Shown piece after piece: positions 7,505-10,909 of a DNA stretch of 10,909 nucleotides (position 1 is its first letter; every line of letters starts with the position of its first letter). The notes beneath the pieces were generated by a model. It made no database searches, was not told where the DNA came from, and was given only the letters and a program-made list of their open reading frames with translations. The stretch covers positions 1 to 10,909 of the forward strand of contig CATYEN010000065.1 of the NCBI GenBank assembly GCA_958405565.1, read 5' to 3'. Source of the DNA: an uncultured Collinsella sp. Its GTDB lineage: Bacteria; Actinomycetota; Coriobacteriia; Coriobacteriales; Coriobacteriaceae. The position numbers and the translations under genes were made by a program.

Positions 7505-7547
7505 GCACGACAGCCAAGGCAACGCCGATGTTTTGGCAATGCCAGCG

Positions 7548-7648
7548 AGCGGGCCGCATTTGAGACAAGGTGACATGAAACGAAAGGGCGCTGACCTTTC
7601 GGTCGCGCCCTTGAAGTTGAACGTCAGATTGTCCAAATGCGGCCCGCG
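7548..7648. repeat. 101-bp near-palindrome, possible miniature mobile element
   Basis: Perfect 14-bp outer arms GCGGGCCGCATTTG (7549-7562) and CAAATGCGGCCCGC (7634-7647) surround a partly paired middle and a tight inner hairpin at 7584-7612, so the whole element folds on itself. It is flanked on both sides by CAGCG (7543-7547 and 7649-7653), which looks like a five-base target duplication. It encodes nothing. Mobility is inference. Confidence 0.65.
7584..7612 (-). terminator. Probable lysS terminator inside the 101-bp palindrome
   Basis: On the minus strand AAGGGCGCGACC pairs with GGTCAGCGCCCTT (one bulged base) around a GAAA loop, followed by a modest T-rich run TTTCGTTTC. It is the only hairpin downstream of lysS with any U-tract, 79 bases after the stop codon. 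Confidence 0.45.
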
Positions 7649-7660
7649 CAGCGTCGAGCC

Positions 7661-7687
7661 GTTACGCGGTTCGTAGAACCGCGTAAC
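7661..7687. repeat. Perfect 12-bp hairpin right after lysS
   Basis: GTTACGCGGTTC (7661-7672) and GAACCGCGTAAC (7676-7687) pair perfectly around a three-base loop, three bases after the lysS stop. There is no U-tract, so on its own it is not an intrinsic terminator; it may protect the mRNA 3' end. Confidence 0.75.
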
Positions 7688-7690
7688 TAG

Positions 7691-9655
7691 TTAGTACATC
7701 TTTGCGCCGGCAGGGATGGAAGCGTCGAGCTGAATCAGGTTGAGACGCTCCTCGCCCTCCTCCTCGTGGATGGCGCTGATGAGCATGCCGCAGCTGGGGA
7801 TGCCCATCATCTTGCGCGGAGGCAGGTTGGTGATGGCGAGCAGGGTCTTACCGACCAGGTCCTCGGGCTCATAATAATCGTGAATACCGGAGAGGATAGT
7901 GCGGTCGGTACCGGTGCCGTCGTCGAGCGTAAAGTTCAGCAGCTTCTTGGACTTCTTGACGGCCTCGCATGCCTTGACCTTCACGGCGCGGAAGTCGCTC
8001 TTGGAGAAGGTATCAAAGTCGACGAACTCCTCAAACAGCGGCTCGACGGCGATCTTGGAGTAATCGAGTGTGGGCTTGAGCGGCTTGACGAACGGGCTTG
8101 CGGCGTTGCCGGCCTCGGCAGCCTTGGCAGCAGCGGCACCAGACTGGAAACCCTTCTCGGGCTTCATGTGCGGGAACAGCAGGACGTCGCGAATGGAAGC
8201 CTGGTTGGTGAGCAACATGACCACGCGGTCGATACCGATGCCGATGCCGCCCGCGGGAGGCATACCGTACTCAAGGGCGCGCACGTAATCCTCGTCGTAC
8301 TCCATGGCCTCGTCGTCGCCGCCGGCCTTCTCGGCCATCTGGGCAGCGAAGCGCTCGGCCTGGTCGACCGGGTCGTTGAGCTCGGAGAATGCGTTCGCGT
8401 ACTCGTGGCCGGCGATGACCAGCTCAAAGCGATGGGTCAGGCGCGGGTCATCCTCAAAGCGCTTGGCAAGCGGGCTAACCTCGATGGGGTAATCGCACAC
8501 GAAGGTGGGGTTGACGATGGTGTCCTCGCCCAGCTCGTCATAGATCTCGGCGATGATCTTGCCGGCGGTCCACTCGGGCTTGATCTCCAGGCCCTTCTCG
8601 CGTGCGGCGGCAGCAAGTTCCTCGACCGGCGTGTCGATGGTGACCTGCTTGCCGAGCACGTCAGAGACGATATCGGTCATGGGACGGCTGGCCCACTCAC
8701 CGGAAAGATCGATGGTCTGGCCCTGGTACTCAATAACCTCGGGGTTGCCGATAGCCTTGTTGGCCGCCTTGATGACGCCCTGGGCAAGCGCCTTCATGCC
8801 CTCGAGGTCGGAGAAGGCGCGGTAGGCCTCCATCGTGGTGAACTCGGGATTGTGGGTAAGGTCCATGCCCTCGTTACGGAAGATGCGGCCGATCTCGAAC
8901 ACGCGCTCAAAGCCGCCGACGATGCAGCGCTTGAGGTGCAGCTCGGTGGCAATACGCAGGTAGCACTCCTGATCGAGCGCATTGAAGTGCGTGATGAACG
9001 GCTTGGCCGTGGCGCCGCCCTGGATGGTCTGCAGAATGGGGGTCTCGACCTCCATGTAGCCGTCGGACTCCATAAAGCGACGGAAGGTGGAGAGGATCTG
9101 CGAACGCTTGCGGAAGGTCTCGCGGACGTCGTCGTTGGCGATCAGGTCGACATAGCGCTGACGATAGCGGGTCTCCTTGTCGGAGAGACCGTGGAACTTC
9201 TCGGGCAACGGGCGAACGGCCTTGGAGAGCAGCGTCGCGCTCTTGGGGGCAACGGAAAGCTGGCCACGCTTGGTGCGCACGACTACGCCGGTCACGCCCA
9301 GGATATCGCCAAGGTCGAGGGCCTTGAGCGTATTCCAGGCGGCCTCGTCCATATCGTTGATGCGGCAGAACAGCTGGATCTCGCCGGTCGCGTCGCGCAC
9401 GACGATGAACATGATCTTACCCTGACCGCGCTTGGCGACCACACGGCCGCCGATCTTCACGACGTCCTCGGTGTCCTCGCCATCAGCGAGCTCGGCGTAC
9501 TTAGTCTCGATGTCGACGACGTAGTCCTCAATCTCGGAGTGCTCGGGGTACGGGTTCTGGCCCGCCTCGAACAGAGAGGCACGCTTGGCCAGGCGGGTTG
9601 CGCGCTCGTCGTTGAGCGTCGATGCCTGATCGGCTGCGTTCTGGTTTTCTGCCAT
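7691..9655 (-). CDS. lysS: Lysyl-tRNA synthetase, class II, with C-terminal tRNA-binding domain
   Basis: Charges tRNA-Lys with lysine in the cytosol. The 654 residues are about 150 longer than E. coli LysRS (505). Domains: an N-terminal OB-fold anticodon-binding domain (about 66-145); the class II catalytic core with motif 1 (FMESDGYMEVETP, 194-206), motif 2 (FEIGRIFRNEG, 253-263, through NPEFTTMEAY to 278) and motif 3 (GGIGIGIDRVVMLL, 469-482); an alanine-rich linker (about 505-525); and an added domain at 537-654 resembling the EMAPII/Arc1p/MetRS C-terminal tRNA-binding fold (FDTFSKSDFRAVKVKACEAV, then NLPPRKMMGIPSCGM). The reading frame through the junction is continuous. Start at 9655 follows GAGGAG six bases away. 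It lies 78 bp after greA, an arrangement known from other bacteria, with a terminator-like hairpin in between. Confidence 0.96.
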   Translation of the reverse strand: MAENQNAADQASTLNDERATRLAKRASLFEAGQNPYPEHSEIEDYVVDIETKYAELADGEDTEDVVKIGGRVVAKRGQGKIMFIVVRDATGEIQLFCRINDMDEAAWNTLKALDLGDILGVTGVVVRTKRGQLSVAPKSATLLSKAVRPLPEKFHGLSDKETRYRQRYVDLIANDDVRETFRKRSQILSTFRRFMESDGYMEVETPILQTIQGGATAKPFITHFNALDQECYLRIATELHLKRCIVGGFERVFEIGRIFRNEGMDLTHNPEFTTMEAYRAFSDLEGMKALAQGVIKAANKAIGNPEVIEYQGQTIDLSGEWASRPMTDIVSDVLGKQVTIDTPVEELAAAAREKGLEIKPEWTAGKIIAEIYDELGEDTIVNPTFVCDYPIEVSPLAKRFEDDPRLTHRFELVIAGHEYANAFSELNDPVDQAERFAAQMAEKAGGDDEAMEYDEDYVRALEYGMPPAGGIGIGIDRVVMLLTNQASIRDVLLFPHMKPEKGFQSGAAAAKAAEAGNAASPFVKPLKPTLDYSKIAVEPLFEEFVDFDTFSKSDFRAVKVKACEAVKKSKKLLNFTLDDGTGTDRTILSGIHDYYEPEDLVGKTLLAITNLPPRKMMGIPSCGMLISAIHEEEGEERLNLIQLDASIPAGAKMY

Positions 9656-9672
9656 AGTTAGCTCCTCAAACT

Positions 9673-9705
9673 AAAACGCTCCCCAGGATTCGGTCCCAGG
9701 GAGCG
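9673..9705 (-). terminator. Terminator/attenuator between greA and lysS
   Basis: On the minus strand CGCTCCCTGGGA pairs with TCCTGGGGAGCG (12 pairs, two G-U) around CCGAA, followed by TTTTAGTTT. It begins 28 bases after the greA stop and ends about six bases before the lysS ribosome site, leaving no room for a promoter in between. Confidence 0.8.
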
Positions 9706-9733
9706 AAAACATACCTTTACGCGGGACCGTGGT

Positions 9734-10204
9734 CTAGCGTGCGATCTTGGCGATGGTGTAGATGCGGGTCTTGCCGGAAGGCGTAACGACCTCGACGGAG
9801 TCGCCCTCGCCGTGACCAATGATGGCGTGGCCGACCGGAGACTCGTTGGAAATCTTGTGCTCGAGCGAGTTGGTCTCGGTGGTACCGACGAGCGTGACTT
9901 CCATGACCTCACCGTTGGGATCGATCAGAGAAACGGTGGAACCGATGGAGACGGTCAGATCACCCGTGGTGGCAGCAACCTGAGCGTTGGCAAGGATGGC
10001 CTGAATCTCGGCAATGCGAGCAGCATTCTGGGCCTGCTTGTCCTTGGCGGCATCGTACTCGGAGTTCTCCGAAAGGTCGCCGAACGCGCGGGCTTCCTTG
10101 ATGTCCTCGACGATCTCCTTGGCGTAATCGCCCTCACGCCAAGCGAGCTCCTCGACGAGCTTCTGGCGGCCCTCAGCGGTCAGTACGATCTGGCTTGCGT
10201 CCAT
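9734..10204 (-). CDS. greA: Transcription elongation factor GreA
   Basis: Binds the RNA polymerase secondary channel and stimulates cleavage of backtracked RNA, rescuing stalled complexes. The product has 156 residues (E. coli GreA 158). The N-terminal antiparallel coiled coil covers about 1-77, with the acidic tip GDLSENSEY at 42-50 (D43 and E46 correspond to E. coli D41 and E44). The C-terminal FKBP-like globular domain covers about 83-156, with the characteristic SPVGHAIIGHGEGD (122-135). Start at 10204 follows GGGGAG eight bases upstream. It is first in a likely greA-lysS unit, and is separated from tatA upstream by a terminator and a TTGACA-bearing promoter region. Confidence 0.96.
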   Translation of the reverse strand: MDASQIVLTAEGRQKLVEELAWREGDYAKEIVEDIKEARAFGDLSENSEYDAAKDKQAQNAARIAEIQAILANAQVAATTGDLTVSIGSTVSLIDPNGEVMEVTLVGTTETNSLEHKISNESPVGHAIIGHGEGDSVEVVTPSGKTRIYTIAKIAR

Positions 10205-10219
10205 ACGGATATCTCCCCA

Positions 10220-10245
10220 ACTATGATGTAACGATCAACTGTCAA
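10220..10245 (-). promoter_or_regulatory. Candidate greA promoter
   Basis: A perfect TTGACA -35 (10240-10245) sits right after the tatA terminator. The best -10 is CATAGT (10220-10225), only 14 bases away and therefore non-ideal spacing. Position between a terminator and the greA start supports it; the exact -10 is unsure. Confidence 0.4.
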
Positions 10246-10252
10246 CAAAACG

Positions 10253-10285
10253 AAAAAGACCGGCTAGCCTGCGGGCAAGCCGGTC
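10253..10285 (-). terminator. Rho-independent terminator of tatA
   Basis: Minus-strand GACCGGCT and AGCCGGTC pair perfectly, with a further GCC/GGC inner stem past one mismatch, followed by TTTTTCGTTTTG. It begins 25 bases after the tatA stop. Confidence 0.9.
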
Positions 10286-10310
10286 AGGTGCTCACCCCAA
10301 AGGGATGGGA

Positions 10311-10586
10311 CTACTCTGCGTCCGCGTCGCTGTCCTCTGCCTTCTTTTGCTTGGCAGCAGCGAGCTTGGCCTCGAGTTCTGCGATCTCCTTGTCCTCCTT
10401 GGACTCCTCGACCACAACGTCCTCGGCCTGCTTGGTTTCGCCCTTATCGTCGCCCTCCATACCCTCGCGGATATTCTTGACGGTAGAGCCGAGGGACTTG
10501 CCGAGCTTCGGCAGGTTCTTGGGCCCGAAGATAATCAGAACAACAACGAGAATAATGATGAGCTCAGGAGCCCTCAGTCCAAACAT
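10311..10586 (-). CDS. tatA: Sec-independent protein translocase subunit TatA
   Basis: Pore-forming subunit of the twin-arginine system, which moves folded proteins across the cytoplasmic membrane. The 91-residue product has the classic layout: a short N-terminus, one membrane helix at about 8-20 (ELIIILVVVLIIF), the FG hinge at 20-21 followed by PKNLPKLGKSLG, an amphipathic helix to about residue 43, and a charged Lys/Glu/Asp-rich tail. TatB usually has a longer amphipathic region with a different hinge, and a single-gene TatA is typical of actinobacteria and Firmicutes. Start at 10586 follows GGAGG five bases away; the frame stays open to 10769 but would run through the tRNA gene. No tatC is in view, so its partner must be elsewhere. 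A well-formed promoter lies at 10623-10651. Confidence 0.93.
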   Translation of the reverse strand: MFGLRAPELIIILVVVLIIFGPKNLPKLGKSLGSTVKNIREGMEGDDKGETKQAEDVVVEESKEDKEIAELEAKLAAAKQKKAEDSDADAE

Positions 10587-10622
10587 GTAGACCTCCACAA
10601 TACAGCGAGACAAGCTCGAATG

Positions 10623-10651
10623 AGTATACCGCGGGTGTCGCGGTATCACAA
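10623..10651 (-). promoter_or_regulatory. tatA promoter
   Basis: TTGTGA (10646-10651) and TATACT (10623-10628) on the minus strand, spaced by exactly 17 bases, predict a start near 10616 and a leader of about 30 bases before tatA. This is the best housekeeping-type promoter in the window. Confidence 0.7.
10626..10646. promoter_or_regulatory. Candidate operator in the tatA promoter
   Basis: ATACCGC (10626-10632) and GCGGTAT (10640-10646) form a perfect seven-base inverted repeat around GGGTGTC, filling the promoter spacer and entering both hexamers. A bound dimeric repressor would block RNA polymerase. The regulator is unknown. Confidence 0.4.
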
Positions 10652-10659
10652 CAATAGCT

Positions 10660-10687
10660 AAAAAAAGGGACCGCAAGAAGCGGTCCC
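10660..10687 (-). terminator. Terminator of tRNA-Pro
   Basis: GGGACCGC and GCGGTCCC pair perfectly around TTCTT on the minus strand, followed by seven T. It begins 12 bases after the tRNA 3' end and isolates tRNA-Pro from tatA. Confidence 0.93.
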
Positions 10688-10698
10688 TCCTCATGCTC

Positions 10699-10775
10699 TG
10701 GTCGGGTTGACTGGATTTGAACCAGCGACCCCTGCGTCCCGAACGCAGTGCTCTACCAAACTGAGCCACAACCCG
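10699..10775 (-). tRNA. tRNA-Pro (anticodon CGG)
   Basis: Decodes CCG proline codons. The 77-base cloverleaf is complete: acceptor CGGGTTG/CAACCCG, with the C1-G72 pair typical of bacterial tRNA-Pro; D arm GCTC/GAGC; anticodon arm CTGCG/CGCAG with loop TTCGGGA, so anticodon CGG followed by G37; five-base variable loop GGGTC; T arm GCTGG/CCAGT with loop TTCAAAT; discriminator A. The terminal CCA is encoded in the gene. Confidence 0.96.
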
Positions 10776-10783
10776 TTAGCTCG

Positions 10784-10789
10784 ACTATA
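10784..10789 (-). promoter_or_regulatory. Possible tRNA-Pro -10 element
   Basis: TATAGT on the minus strand (five of six consensus bases), or the overlapping TACTAT, lies just ahead of the tRNA 5' end and would give a leader of only a few bases. No good -35 is seen, so support is weak. Confidence 0.25.
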
Positions 10790-10866
10790 GTAACAAAGAT
10801 TTTCGCCGCGTGCTAGAGAAATTTTTATTTCTTTGGCGCCTTGATTATCAACTTCATCCGAACACC

Positions 10867-10904
10867 TCCCACATTCATCCGCACATGTGCGGATGAATGT
10901 GGGA
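10867..10904. repeat. 38-bp perfect palindrome
   Basis: Every base from TCCCACATTCATCCGCACA (10867-10885) is mirrored by its complement to 10904, with no loop. No U-tract follows on either strand and no gene is visible next to it. It probably belongs to the intergenic palindromic repeats or ends the next transcript outside the window. Confidence 0.85.
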
Positions 10905-10909
10905 ACCCG

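Larger units (their letters stand above)
7194..7690. other. Repeat-rich gene-free stretch between the ThrE-like gene and lysS
   Basis: This 497-bp stretch contains no credible gene. It must hold the ThrE-like promoter, but I find no good -35/-10 pair; TAGGAT about 30 bases before the start is the best -10. From about 7269 to 7687 it is mostly palindromes: 7322-7414, 7422-7504, 7548-7648 and 7661-7687, each described separately. Confidence 0.8.

Noticed and set aside
7766..9661. 631-residue open frame on the plus strand
   Set aside because: Antisense to lysS, whose class II motifs are intact; composition is that of a complementary-strand shadow.
9656..9733. T-box or lysine riboswitch before lysS
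   Set aside because: Only 78 bases, lacking the T-box TGGNACC core and far too short for a lysine riboswitch.
10587..10769. Longer N-terminus for TatA
   Set aside because: It would run through the terminator, tRNA gene and promoter; the ATG at 10586 has GGAGG and gives a standard TatA.

Overview
The window looks like a piece of chromosome from a high-GC anaerobic actinobacterium of the class Coriobacteriia, most likely Collinsella or a close relative. This rests on the GC-rich codon use, a ClpC-type unfoldase, a LysRS carrying an extra C-terminal tRNA-binding domain, and the many short palindromic intergenic repeats, which I recall as typical of Collinsella. It is an inference, not a database result. 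All seven supported genes (six proteins and one tRNA) are on the minus strand, so the window reads right to left. A further CDS of unknown function, the DUF2798-like gene, is also on the minus strand.

In transcription order: tRNA-Pro(CGG) at 10699-10775 with its own strong terminator; tatA (Tat export pore subunit) behind the best promoter in the window, closed by a terminator; greA (transcript cleavage factor); then lysS (class II lysyl-tRNA synthetase), separated from greA by only 78 bp that contain a terminator-like hairpin. Downstream of lysS lies a 497-bp gene-free stretch (7194-7690) filled with palindromes: a 12-bp-arm hairpin directly after the stop, a 101-bp near-palindrome flanked by CAGCG, a perfect 24-bp inverted repeat made of GGGGAC-headed units, and a 64-bp palindrome.

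Next come a 519-aa fused ThrE-type (YjjP+YjjB-like) membrane exporter, a 313-bp gap with two back-to-back palindromes and a very strong terminator placed just ahead of a 197-aa DUF2798-like membrane protein, then clpC (AAA+ unfoldase) with its own terminator, a 325-bp gap, and pepD (M20 aminoacyl-histidine dipeptidase). Bases 1-113, downstream of pepD, show no gene and no clear terminator.

The genes are mostly housekeeping: protein turnover (ClpC unfolding, PepD finishing small peptides), translation (LysRS, tRNA-Pro), transcription fidelity (GreA), export (TatA, ThrE-like). Except for greA-lysS they appear to be separate units split by terminators. I see no defence, phage, CRISPR or biosynthetic system. 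The most interesting material is non-coding: the palindromic repeats, and two terminators that sit immediately ahead of a downstream gene (lysS; the DUF2798-like gene) and could act as attenuators.
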